Assembly (NCBI RefSeq): GCF_902459725.1
Contig: NZ_CABPSH010000001.1
Span: forward strand, 124,001 to 188,000
Direction: 5' to 3'
DNA: 64,000 nucleotides
Source of the DNA: Pandoraea eparura
GTDB lineage: Bacteria; Pseudomonadota; Gammaproteobacteria; Burkholderiales; Burkholderiaceae
Shown: piece after piece, positions 26,242-34,361 of the stretch
How positions within the stretch are numbered: position 1 is the first letter of the stretch
How the letters are laid out: every line of letters begins with the position of its first letter
The notes under the pieces: generated by a model
What the model was told of the DNA's origin: nothing
The model's input: only the letters and a program-made list of their open reading frames with translations
Databases searched by the model: none
Translations under genes and position numbers: made by a program

Positions 26242-27006
26242 TTGACCAAAGAAGACAACCCGAAACACGTGGCGATGGCCGGGCGCATCACGGCGCGGAT
26301 ACAGGCCGGCGAGTGGCCCGTCGGCTCGCTGCTGCCGTCCGAGCAAGTGCTGTGCGAGCAGTTGGGCCTGAGTCGCTATGCCTTGCGCGAAGTTGCCGGC
26401 GTTCTCGAGCGCACCGGCATCGTCTCTCGCCAACAAGGCATTGGCACGCGCGTTATTTCGGACCGCCCGGCCAGCCATTACACGCAGACCATGCGCGATC
26501 TCGGCGACCTGGCACAGTATGCGAAGGGCACGACGTTCGACGTACTCGACAAGCGCTTCGAGGACACCAGCGACGCCTTGAAGGCGGTATTGCCGAGCCC
26601 GTTGTCCGGACAATGGCTGCGCATTCGCGGGATACGTTCGGCGGGCGCCGCGGGCGAGCCGATCACGTACGCGGACATCTACGTGCGCAAGCCATACGCC
26701 GCCTTTGGCGTTGTTGGCGAGCAGCTCCACACGCCCATCTACAAGCTCATCGAAGCGGCCTACGGCATCCGCATCACGCACGTCGAGCAGGAGCTTTCCG
26801 CCGCCAGCCTTACTGGCGAAGCGGCGCACGCGCTGAAGGTCGCCAACGACGCCCCCGGCATGCGCATCGTTCGCACGTATTACCGCGGCGACGAAATCGT
26901 CGAGGTGACCGTGAGCTTGCACCCGGAGAACCGGTTTTCCTACAGGATGCGTTTCGAACTGCAGGACAGCCTCGGGAATACCGCCGCGCCCCCTGGCGTG
27001 CTGTGA
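26242..27006 (+). CDS. GntR-family regulator with UTRA domain (HutC type)
   Basis: 254 residues. The N-terminal winged helix has RITARIQAGEWPVGSLLPSE and SRYALREVAGVLERTGIVSR, and the C-terminal half has the UTRA ligand domain (EPITYADIYVRKPYAAFGV; VRTYYRGDEIVEVTVSLHPE). It starts at a TTG preceded by AGGGAGAAGC. It is divergent from the ligase-led catabolic operon and is probably its repressor, with effector release by a pathway intermediate. Confidence 0.88.
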   Translation: MTKEDNPKHVAMAGRITARIQAGEWPVGSLLPSEQVLCEQLGLSRYALREVAGVLERTGIVSRQQGIGTRVISDRPASHYTQTMRDLGDLAQYAKGTTFDVLDKRFEDTSDALKAVLPSPLSGQWLRIRGIRSAGAAGEPITYADIYVRKPYAAFGVVGEQLHTPIYKLIEAAYGIRITHVEQELSAASLTGEAAHALKVANDAPGMRIVRTYYRGDEIVEVTVSLHPENRFSYRMRFELQDSLGNTAAPPGVL

Positions 27007-27058
27007 TGTCCCCGCGTCGCGGGGCGGCACCGCAGCGCGCGCGTGCGCGCCGTCCATC

Positions 27059-28021
27059 TCAGCCCGTCTCCGCCTCGGTATTGACGATGAAATACGGCGG
27101 CACGTCCGGCCCCCAGAGGTAGAGGGCATCCTCCGGCGGATGGTCGCCCGCGGGCCACGCCTGGCCTGGCGGCACGTAGTCGATATCCGCCGAATACTCG
27201 CAGAACGATCCCCACGGATCGCGCACGTAGTGGAAATAGTTAGAGCCCAGCACGTGCCGCCCCACACCCCAGCCTTGCGCATATCCAGCCGCTTGCATCT
27301 GCATCTTGCCGAGTCCGACGTCGTCCACGGAAGGGACGTCCCAAGCGGCGTGATGCCAGCCCTTTGCGCTTGACTGCACGAACGCCACCATGTGATGGTC
27401 GCTGCCGTGGCGCCCATGCAAGAACGCGACTATGCCCGCGGAGCCGTCGGAGTAACGCAAACCAAGCCCGTCCCGATAAAACGCGATGGCGCGGTCAATA
27501 TCAGGAGTGAACAACAGCACATGCGAAAGACGCTGTGGCCGCACGCTCAGCACCGACGCGTGATCGGCTACGCCCCGCAACGCGCGACGCGCGGACGGCG
27601 CCGCCGATGACCTGTGGCTCGGCGAGACCCGTGCAGCAGCCTTTACCTGAATAAGGTTCCCGTCAGGATCGTGGAACCAGAAGCCGGCGCCGCTGACGCC
27701 CCCTCCCACCGCGGTAGGTAAGGATGATGTTTCACGACCGCCAACCGCTTTGATCTGCGCGCGCAGCACATCAATGTCATCGGCAAAGGCGCTGAACGAC
27801 AGGTAAGCCAACCGCTTGCGTGATCCGGGCAACATCCGCGCCCATACGTGCGCCCCCCCAGTCGTCCGCACGGCCAAGCCGCCGGCTTCGTGCGTCACGT
27901 CGAGGCCGAACGCTGCATGAAACGTCTCGGCTAGTTCCAGGCTAGGAACCTCTAACGCATAGTGGTCGATTGAGTGGACGCCGGTGCTTGCCGGCGACGA
28001 TGCATTCGCATTGTTGAACAT
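27059..28021 (-). CDS. Two-domain VOC protein, extradiol ring-cleavage dioxygenase type
   Basis: 320 residues with two VOC modules. Module 1 starts GVHSIDHYALEVPSLELAET and module 2 LSHVLLFTPDIDRAIAFYRD. In module 2 the metal ligands of type I extradiol dioxygenases are in place: His of LSHVLL, His of GSDHHMVAFV and Glu of GSFCEYSAD. The family cleaves catechol-type rings next to the diol. Overall it resembles 2,3-dihydroxybiphenyl or 3-hydroxy catechol dioxygenases. ATG 28019-28021 follows GGGAGG. It is 19 bp from the hydroxylase gene, which would supply its diol. It is unrelated in sequence to the PcpA-like dioxygenase, so the island carries two ring-cleavage enzymes. Confidence 0.84.
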   Translation of the reverse strand: MFNNANASSPASTGVHSIDHYALEVPSLELAETFHAAFGLDVTHEAGGLAVRTTGGAHVWARMLPGSRKRLAYLSFSAFADDIDVLRAQIKAVGGRETSSLPTAVGGGVSGAGFWFHDPDGNLIQVKAAARVSPSHRSSAAPSARRALRGVADHASVLSVRPQRLSHVLLFTPDIDRAIAFYRDGLGLRYSDGSAGIVAFLHGRHGSDHHMVAFVQSSAKGWHHAAWDVPSVDDVGLGKMQMQAAGYAQGWGVGRHVLGSNYFHYVRDPWGSFCEYSADIDYVPPGQAWPAGDHPPEDALYLWGPDVPPYFIVNTEAETG

Positions 28022-28040
28022 GGCTTCGCCTCCCTCCCGA

Positions 28041-29834
28041 TCACGCAATTAACATAGACGGTGAGCGCGCCGCCTCGTGGGCATCGGCCGGTGCCTTGCC
28101 AAGAATGTCAGCAAGCACTTGCCGCAGCGCCGCCTCAGGATCGGCGGCCAGTGTCATCGACCGATACGCGACGAAGCGGTCCGGGCGGACCAGCAGGCAA
28201 CCGTCTTCCTCAATCTCGCGCAACTCGCGCCAACGTCCGTACGTGTCGAGTGCATCGCCGCCATAGCCTATCAGCGCCACACGCAGATCAATGCCGAAGT
28301 CTTCGCCGACACGGCGTGCCGCGTCGAGCCATGCCTGCCCGCCGGGCCCGGTCAGGACAGTGAAGGCACCCCGACCGACGAGATCGAGCGTAGACACGGC
28401 CGCACCATCATGCTCGAGCCAAGCATGCGGCAAGCATGCGCCCGGCGTGGTGGTCGGCTGGTAATACAGTTCCGGTTCAGCCAGCGGTGTGGGCTGCGGC
28501 AACCCGTCCTTGATAACGGCCGCCGACGCGTAGCGCTGTCCAAGCTCCACGCCATGGCAGTTGAATTGATAATGCTGCAACTCCACGGCTTCGGCCAGCG
28601 CCTGGCGCCTGCGACGCCCCTGCTCGGTATCAGCGAACAGTTCGTCGAGCGACGCCTGCCCCTCGCGCACGCTCTGCCCCTCGCGGAAACCCAGCGCATC
28701 TGAAATGGGATGCATGTCGACCACCGACTTCATGGCACGCTCCACGATCTGGCGCGCGACGGGCTGGCGCTCGTCCGAGTAACTCTGCAGCAGCGCTGGC
28801 GAGGCCTGCCCCTTGACGATCATCGCGAGCTTCCACGCGAGGTTGAAGGCATCCTGCACCGAGGTGTTCGAACCGAGCCCGTTGGCGGGCGGATGCCGGT
28901 GTGCGGCATCGCCGGCGATCGCCACCCGGCCCTTGACCATCTGGCGCGCGAACATCTTGTTGATAGTCCACTTCGACACCGACTTGACCTTGATCGCGAC
29001 GTCCGGATCGCCAATGGTCGCGCGCGCTCTCGCAATGACTGCCTCGTCGCTGAGATCCGGCTCGCCCGCCTGCGGGTTGTACATGAACAGCATGACCCAC
29101 TCGTTCCATGGCCGCACGCAGATGAAGGTGCCGCTGCCGACCCAGTAGTCGCTGCCCGGCTGTGCGATCCAATACAGAACGCCAGGCCGGTGTTCGCAAT
29201 ACTTCGTTAGGTCCACCTCGAGCCAGCAATTGACCGCGCAACCGAGCCCCATCTCGCCTTCGAGATCGAAGCCGATGTCAGTGACGACACGGCTTTGCGC
29301 GCCGTCTGCGCCGACAGCATAGTCGGCCACGATTTCGGTTTCCTCGCCCGTTATGCGGTCGACGACCTGCGCATGCACTGCGTCGTCGGTTTGTCGGATC
29401 GACACGAGTTCGGTATTGAACAGCAGGCGCGCCCCGAATTCGCGCGCTGCGGTCAGGATGACCGGTTCGAGCAGGTGCTGCGGCGCATTGCACATGTGGG
29501 AGGGGCTCGCCAGCGCATAGTCAGCCGCGCGCCGTTCGCCCGTGCCCCACGCCTGCAGTCGCGCAAGCTCAGGACCAGCGAAGCTCGTGGCCCATACATT
29601 GTTGCGCATCTGTGCCACGGGCGTCGCCACGCTCATTACGCGCTCCTCGATGCCCAGGTCGCGAAATACTTCGACGGCGCGCTGGTTCGTGATATGCGCT
29701 CGCGGCGAGTTGGCCGTGCCGGGATAGCGCGTGATGGCGAGTACGTCGACGCCATACTTGGCAAGCAACGCGGCTGTCGTCAGTCCTGCTGGACCGGCAC
29801 CGACAACCAGTACAGGCACTCGAATCTGTTTCAT
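28041..29834 (-). CDS. FAD-dependent aromatic hydroxylase, TfdB/phenol-hydroxylase family
   Basis: A 597-residue flavoprotein monooxygenase. It has PVLVVGAGPAGLTTAALLAK (FAD), YAVGADGAQSRVVTDIGF (DG motif) and GRVAIAGDAAHRHPPANGLG, then SNTSVQDAFNLAWKLAM. The last block and PRAHITNQRAVEVFRDLGIE match 2,4-dichlorophenol hydroxylase TfdB closely, as does the C-terminal thioredoxin-like domain. It adds oxygen to a phenol ring using NAD(P)H. ATG 29832-29834 (MKQIRVPVLV) is used; GGAGGAGAC precedes it. The exact phenol is unknown. The product could go to the neighbouring VOC dioxygenase or to the PcpA-like enzyme. Confidence 0.88.
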   Translation of the reverse strand: MKQIRVPVLVVGAGPAGLTTAALLAKYGVDVLAITRYPGTANSPRAHITNQRAVEVFRDLGIEERVMSVATPVAQMRNNVWATSFAGPELARLQAWGTGERRAADYALASPSHMCNAPQHLLEPVILTAAREFGARLLFNTELVSIRQTDDAVHAQVVDRITGEETEIVADYAVGADGAQSRVVTDIGFDLEGEMGLGCAVNCWLEVDLTKYCEHRPGVLYWIAQPGSDYWVGSGTFICVRPWNEWVMLFMYNPQAGEPDLSDEAVIARARATIGDPDVAIKVKSVSKWTINKMFARQMVKGRVAIAGDAAHRHPPANGLGSNTSVQDAFNLAWKLAMIVKGQASPALLQSYSDERQPVARQIVERAMKSVVDMHPISDALGFREGQSVREGQASLDELFADTEQGRRRRQALAEAVELQHYQFNCHGVELGQRYASAAVIKDGLPQPTPLAEPELYYQPTTTPGACLPHAWLEHDGAAVSTLDLVGRGAFTVLTGPGGQAWLDAARRVGEDFGIDLRVALIGYGGDALDTYGRWRELREIEEDGCLLVRPDRFVAYRSMTLAADPEAALRQVLADILGKAPADAHEAARSPSMLIA

Positions 29835-29863
29835 GTCTCCTCCGTTTCGTTTCTGTGCGCCGC

Positions 29864-30709
29864 TCAGGCGGCTTCGTCCTGTACCAGGTTGCGCAGCACG
29901 CCGAGTCCCTCGATGGCGACTTCGCAGACGTCCCCATGGCGCATGATGAGCTTCGGCTCGCGGGCCCAGCCAATGCCGGCCGGTGTGCCGGTCACGATGA
30001 CGTCGCCGGGCTCGAGCGTTACCGCCTCGCTCAGAATGGAGATCAGCGTAGCGACGTCGTAGATCATGTCGCTCGTGTTGGCCGACTGGACCACGCGCCC
30101 ATTCAGGCGGGTCTCGAGATGCAGTCCCACACCGCCCGGCGGCAGCGAGTCGGGCGTGACCAGCGTCGGACCAAATGCGCCGGTGCCATCGAAGTTCTTG
30201 CCGATCGTCCATTGCGGCGACTTGAACTGATACTCGCGCACGGAACCGTCGTTGAAGATGGAATAGCCGGCGACACACTCAAGCGCGCGCGCCTTCGGAA
30301 TGTGGCGGCCGCCGCTGCCCAGTATGACCGCCAGTTCGCCCTCGAAGTCGAGCGAGTCCGACACGCGCGGCCGAATCATCGGCGCGCCGTGCCCCATCAG
30401 GCTGGAATTGAAGCGGGGAAAGATGGTCGGGTAAGTAGGTTGCTCGTAGGGGCTTTCGCCGGTGTGATCGGCGTAATTTAGGCCGACGCAGATGATCTTG
30501 CCCGGGCGTGTAAGCGGGGGCAGGTAGGTGACGGCCTCAGCGGCATACTCGTTGCCGGTCGCCCGATGAGCCTTGGCGAATGCCGTCAGGTCCACGCCGG
30601 CGGCCAGCAGATCTTCGAGGCGGATGGCCCCTAGCGAGTGGATCGTAGCTCCACTCAACAGACCGAGCAGCCGCTGTTGGCCGTCGGGTGAAAAATGAAC
30701 GTATTGCAT
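29864..30709 (-). CDS. Fumarylacetoacetate-hydrolase-family protein
   Basis: 281 residues. KIICVGLNYADHTGE is the signature of the family, with the metal-site acids in SLDFEGELAVILG and the Asp of YSIFNDGSVREYQFKSPQW. VIVTGTPAGIGWAREP is the C-terminal signature. Members hydrolyse or isomerise 2-hydroxy-dienoates, acylpyruvates and ring-fission products in meta-cleavage pathways. This fits its place in the same operon as the hydroxylase and the extradiol dioxygenase. It is the first gene of that operon. Confidence 0.86.
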   Translation of the reverse strand: MQYVHFSPDGQQRLLGLLSGATIHSLGAIRLEDLLAAGVDLTAFAKAHRATGNEYAAEAVTYLPPLTRPGKIICVGLNYADHTGESPYEQPTYPTIFPRFNSSLMGHGAPMIRPRVSDSLDFEGELAVILGSGGRHIPKARALECVAGYSIFNDGSVREYQFKSPQWTIGKNFDGTGAFGPTLVTPDSLPPGGVGLHLETRLNGRVVQSANTSDMIYDVATLISILSEAVTLEPGDVIVTGTPAGIGWAREPKLIMRHGDVCEVAIEGLGVLRNLVQDEAA

Positions 30710-30773
30710 GATGACTCCTGCCAACGGATTTCGAAGTTTTGCACGACATGTTGCCGCGTTCGAGTAAATATAT

Positions 30774-30803
30774 ACAAAAAATAAAAACATATGTATTTTT
30801 TGT
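30774..30803. promoter_or_regulatory. AT-rich inverted repeat between divergent genes
   Basis: ACAAAAAATA (30774-30783) and TATTTTTTGT (30794-30803) are exact inverse complements around a 10-base spacer. The repeat lies 65 bp upstream of the FAH-family gene and 60 bp upstream of the GntR gene. It probably includes promoter elements and an operator for the GntR regulator. Confidence 0.5.
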
Positions 30804-30862
30804 TTTAGTTGTTAACCCTAGGAATATATATAATCAACCGTAAACACGAGGAGCCGACCGAG

Positions 30863-31546
30863 ATGGGCGACGAACAGATCAGCGAAGCAAACGGCGGCGC
30901 AAGAACAATGGCCTCGACACTGGCCGAGTCGATCTTGCGCGACATAGTGAAGGGGGTACTGCGTCCCGGCTCGAAGTTAAAGGTGCGGGAGTTAAGCGAT
31001 CGGTATCGGGCTGGCCCGATACCAGTGCGTGAGGCTCTCTCGCGCCTTGCCATGAGCGGTTTTGTCGACGCGGAGGACCAACGCGGTTTTCGCGTCACGG
31101 CGATTTCGAAAGAGGATCTCGCGGACATCACGCGCGTGCGTCAGCGCCTTGAAACCGACGCGCTGCGCGATGCGATGACATTCGGCGGTGTGGCGTGGGA
31201 AGGCGCGGTGCTCGCGGCTTATCACCAGTTGACGTGTGTTCCAATCACGCTACCTAGCGATCCCTCAGCCATGAATCCCGCATGGGAACGGGCCCATGAC
31301 CAATTTCACGAGACTCTGCTGTCGGGCTCGCGCTCCCGGTGGCTAAAGCAGTTCGCCTCAACCCTGCGAATCCAGACCGCGCGCTACCGCCATCAATCCA
31401 TTCGCAGTGAGCACGCGACCGAACGTGACGTCGTCAAGGAGCATGACAACATCATTCAGGCCGTATTAGCACGCGACGCTGACCTCGCCTGCGATCTGCT
31501 GGCCAAGCACTTTGATGCCACTGCGAATCTCCTAATGTCGGACTAA
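30863..31546 (+). CDS. GntR-family regulator with FCD domain
   Basis: 227 residues. The DNA-binding domain reads LAESILRDIVKGVLRPGSKL and IPVREALSRLAMSGFVDAED; the rest is an all-helical FCD effector domain (FHETLLSG; EHDNIIQAVLARDADLACDL). ATG 30863-30865 (MGDEQISEANGG) follows GAGGAG; the frame is open further upstream. It diverges from the FAH/hydroxylase/dioxygenase operon and probably represses it until an aromatic intermediate binds. Confidence 0.87.
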   Translation: MGDEQISEANGGARTMASTLAESILRDIVKGVLRPGSKLKVRELSDRYRAGPIPVREALSRLAMSGFVDAEDQRGFRVTAISKEDLADITRVRQRLETDALRDAMTFGGVAWEGAVLAAYHQLTCVPITLPSDPSAMNPAWERAHDQFHETLLSGSRSRWLKQFASTLRIQTARYRHQSIRSEHATERDVVKEHDNIIQAVLARDADLACDLLAKHFDATANLLMSD

Positions 31547-31605
31547 GCGCCGGCCGCCACGCATTAAGCTAGGTGTTAGTGTCGAGGGGATGCGGCCAAA
31601 ATCTT

Positions 31606-31625
31606 GAACTACCAGGAGGTAGTTC
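31606..31625. repeat. Short perfect hairpin
   Basis: GAACTACC-AGGA-GGTAGTTC is a perfect 8-bp stem with a 4-base loop, 60 bp after the GntR stop. There is no T run on either strand, so it may be an operator rather than a terminator. The 290 bases between the GntR gene and 31834 hold no recognisable gene. Confidence 0.45.
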
Positions 31626-31833
31626 ACCTACTCATACGAAGGCAGCATTCGAGCGGTTGGGCTCTACTCGAGGTTGCGGAGACGTCGCAGTAGCGACGGC
31701 AGAATCCATGACACAAGAGTAGGCTGGTGAGCGAACCCCGTGGCGCGCACCGGTTGATCGCGAACGTACCGCAATAATTCAAGACGCAGGCTGGGCATAG
31801 TCCCCATAACCCAAGCTCCAAGATGGAGGAACC

Positions 31834-32274
31834 ATGAGCGAGAATTTGGAGCTGGACGCCGCCGCCCTGCAGATCAAAACAATTCGCGCCAGAGGCAGAC
31901 CGATGCTCACTCGGGCAGAGGTCGTCGAACTCCTCAAACGCCCGATTTACTTGGGTGTGCCGAAACCGATTCCGCAAAATAAGCCCGGCAGAAAGCCAAA
32001 ACGGGTACTCACGCAGTGCGACGTCTCGTAACAACTGCGTCGAGGCTTGATCTACCAACTGAAGGGGCTTCCATGCCTGACGGTGGACATGAGGACAATC
32101 CAGCACGGCGAAATTGAGCGCCTGTTTCAAGAGCAGCTCGATCGAGGCACCGTTCCCCGGAAGTTGGTCTCCGCGGTGCTCGCTGACCTGCAAAAAGACC
32201 CAACGAAGCCCTGCCCCGATCCCCGCACGCTCCGAAGAATCCTCGCGACGATTCGCTCGAATTTCCTGAAATGA
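31834..32274 (+). pseudogene. Small gene split by an in-frame stop (unknown function)
   Basis: Two reading frames, 65 codons (31834-32031) and 75 codons (32047-32274), lie in the same phase. They are separated by one TAA (32029-32031) and five codons. The first starts with ATG behind a strong GGAGGAACC site and reads MSENLELDAAALQI, then MLTRAEVVELLKRPIYLGV. The second has HGEIERLFQEQLDRGTVPRK and TLRRILATIRSNFLK. Together they could be one protein of about 146 residues with a nonsense change. Alternatively the first alone is a small HTH-like gene. Neither half resembles a family I can name. Confidence 0.45.
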
Positions 32275-32311
32275 TCTGTCCGCCTGGGGGCGGGAGACCG
32301 CGATGTAATGG

Positions 32312-32347
32312 CCAGGTGATCCGGAATGGACCGGACGCTTCACCTGG
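32312..32347. repeat. Nested inverted repeat
   Basis: CCAGGTGA and TCACCTGG are the outer arms (8 bp, exact), with inner arms TCCGG and CCGGA. It lies directly upstream of the prophage-like pseudogene and could be a protein-binding site or a remnant of a phage regulatory element. Confidence 0.4.
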
Positions 32348-32365
32348 AGCGACACATAGCAACCA

Positions 32366-32974
32366 CTGTACGCAAAGACCGGCAACGCCAAGCCACGTCC
32401 CCTTGATATCACCTATCGGTCGGCCGAGGCCCTGCGCCCCGATCCCCGCAACGCGCGGATGCACAACCCGCGTCAGCTCAGACACCGAACGCAGAGCATC
32501 AAAGCCTTCGGCTTCAACTTGCCGATCCTGATCGACGCCGACGATCGCGTCCTGGCCGGCCACACCCGCCTCCTGGCCGCTCGGGAATTGGGACTCAAGC
32601 AAGTACCCACCCTCCGTCTGGAGCACCTGACACCCGAGCAAGCCCGCGCCTTCCAGATCGCCGACAACCGCCTGACCGAGCTCGCCGACTGGGATGACCG
32701 ACTCCTCGCCGAGCAGTTGCAGGAGCTCGCGGCCGTCGATCTGGACTTCAGCATCGAGGCCAAGCCGCCGAAGGCTAACCAGTTCCACAAGGGCGAGTCG
32801 GGCAATCCCAAGGGCCGTCCCAAGGGGCGGCGCAACCTCGCGACCAAGCTCCATCTTGCCCTGAACGAGGAAGTCACTGTAGTCGAAAACGGCGTACGCC
32901 GGCGGCGAACCAAACGCGCCATCCTCTGCCGCCACCAAGGCGTTGTTTGCCCGGCTCTCCGGACTCAACCATGA
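32366..32974 (+). pseudogene. ParB-domain/DUF5681 fusion from a prophage, frameshifted
   Basis: The frame starts near a CTG (32366), perhaps a mutated ATG of MYAKTGNAKPRPLDITYRSA. It runs through a ParB/Spo0J-type domain: IKAFGFNLPILIDADDRVLA, then GHTRLLAARELGLKQVPTLR and ARAFQIADNRLTELADWDD. This is the N-terminus of phage ParB/DNA-methylase proteins. At about residue 132 it switches to NQFHKGESGNPKGRPKGRRN, the DUF5681 domain of phage small-terminase-like genes. Shortly after (RRTKRAIL) the frame slips; the true end reads TKALFARLSGLNHDAEAEDT in another frame. A deletion joining two phage genes, followed by a second lesion, explains this. Confidence 0.65.
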
Positions 32975-32995
32975 TGCCGAAGCAGAGGACACACC

Positions 32996-33352
32996 ATGAC
33001 GCTCTCCCCGCCTCGCCTCTCAGCGCTCGATATGGCCCGGCTGATGCGATCTGACTTCGCCAGCTTCCTTGCCGCGGCGTTTGTCGAACTCAACCCTGGC
33101 ACGCCGTACCTGCACAACTGGCATATCGACGTACTCGCCGCTCGGCTGACCGCGTTTGCGCTGGGCAAGGCGACGCGCCAGGTCATCATGCTGCCGCCGC
33201 GCAGCCTGAAGTCTCACTGCGCGAGCGTCAGCCTGACGGCGTGGCTGTTGGGGCTGGCCCCGACCAGGCGCATTATCTGTGCAAGTTACTCGCAGGATCT
33301 GGCGGATTTTCACGCACGTGCCTGCCTCAAGCTGATGCTCTCGCCCCTCTAA
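32996..33352 (+). pseudogene. Phage terminase large subunit, N-terminal fragment
   Basis: 118 codons. It reads NPGTPYLHNWHIDVLAARLT, then QVIMLPPRSLKSHCASVSLT (the ATPase P-loop variant of TerL) and LGLAPTRRIICASYSQDLAD, ending at a TAA after LKLMLSPL. Complete TerL proteins are about four times longer and carry a nuclease domain, absent here. Downstream DNA does not resume the protein. It follows the DUF5681 fragment as in intact prophages, so this is a packaging-module remnant. Confidence 0.75.
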
Positions 33353-33573
33353 CTAGACATCAGAGGGCAGGGTTTTCGTCTGATGAGAGCGGTCGCAGCC
33401 ACCAACTGACCGGCAGCTATCGCCCCAAACCCGCCGCTACCAGCACATCGACGGCAACTTCCTAAGCATGATAAGTCGTTCGCGCCAGATCGGCTTCGGG
33501 CGATTGCCGCCATGCGCCCGGTTGACCGCGCAATCCATCAGAGCAATTGCCTGGGGCCACTGGGAAACGCCCC

Positions 33574-34227
33574 CTACGAGGATCTGGACGGGCGGCGAAT
33601 CGTTTTGTAGGCGAAATCGATAAGGTAATCGTTCAGGGTGAGGGAAGCTTGCTCGGCGGCCTGCGGATCGCTGGCGAGGATCGCGCGCAGAATCGCGAGA
33701 TGATGCGCCGTGCCATTTCTAATCTCGTCCTGCTCGTCGCGCACGTTGGCCAGCCAGAACCGGCGCGAGAGGCCCTGGAGAGGGGCCATGGCGTCAGCAA
33801 GGTACTCGTTGTGGCCGGCTGTTGCGACCATCTGGTGCGTATCCTTGAGCGTTTCGGCGTACTCGGCCAACGATACTGGATCCCCCGATAGACGACGCAC
33901 CATGGCGTCCATGCGCGCCCGGTCGGCCGCGGAGGCGTCGTGGCAGGCCAGACGCACGGCGAGCACCTCAAGAACACGCCGCACCTCAAGCATGCGGAGT
34001 TGTGCCTCCACTGAGGCCGGCGGAATGAGTACCCCACGGCTGGGGTGGATCTCAACCATGCGGTTTCGGGCCAACTGCTGGAGGGCTTCGCGGATTGGGG
34101 TGCGACCGAGTCCCGTCTTCTCCATGAGCACGGCCTCAGACACCAAAGTGCCTGGCGCCAACTCCTCGGACACGATCAACTTCTCAATCTCATGGTAGGC
34201 CTGTCCGGCCTTGCCTTGGTTCATCAT
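33574..34227 (-). CDS. GntR-family regulator with FCD domain
   Basis: 217 residues. MMNQGKAGQAYHEIEKLIVS and GLGRTPIREALQQLARNRMV form the winged helix; an FCD domain follows (VRRVLEVLAVRLACHDASAA; HHLAILRAILASDPQAAEQA). GTAGGAGCGTG precedes ATG-ATG (34222-34227). It diverges from the NCS1 permease gene with a shared promoter region that holds a 12-bp palindrome. Likely regulator of the permease and flavin-reductase genes. Confidence 0.88.
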   Translation of the reverse strand: MMNQGKAGQAYHEIEKLIVSEELAPGTLVSEAVLMEKTGLGRTPIREALQQLARNRMVEIHPSRGVLIPPASVEAQLRMLEVRRVLEVLAVRLACHDASAADRARMDAMVRRLSGDPVSLAEYAETLKDTHQMVATAGHNEYLADAMAPLQGLSRRFWLANVRDEQDEIRNGTAHHLAILRAILASDPQAAEQASLTLNDYLIDFAYKTIRRPSRSS

Positions 34228-34291
34228 CACGCTCCTACCGCCGCTAGTGTGGGTATGAAAGGTGAAGCATAGCTCAACGCCGACCAATAGG

Positions 34292-34322
34292 GTATACATC
34301 CATTATCCATCCGATATATCGG
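34292..34322. promoter_or_regulatory. Candidate GntR operator between divergent genes
   Basis: CCGATATATCGG (34311-34322) is a perfect 12-bp palindrome, and GTATAC (34292-34297), a common core in FCD-type GntR sites, lies just to its left. They sit between the GntR gene (start 34227) and the NCS1 permease gene (start 34362). Confidence 0.5.
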
Positions 34323-34361
34323 TAGCATACTGGCCACTCCATCAACAACTTGGAGGTCCCC

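Noticed and set aside
31624-32992. Minus-strand frames of 262 and 327 codons
   Set aside because: They run antisense to the split small gene and to the ParB/DUF5681 remnant, whose plus-strand wording is clearly recognisable.
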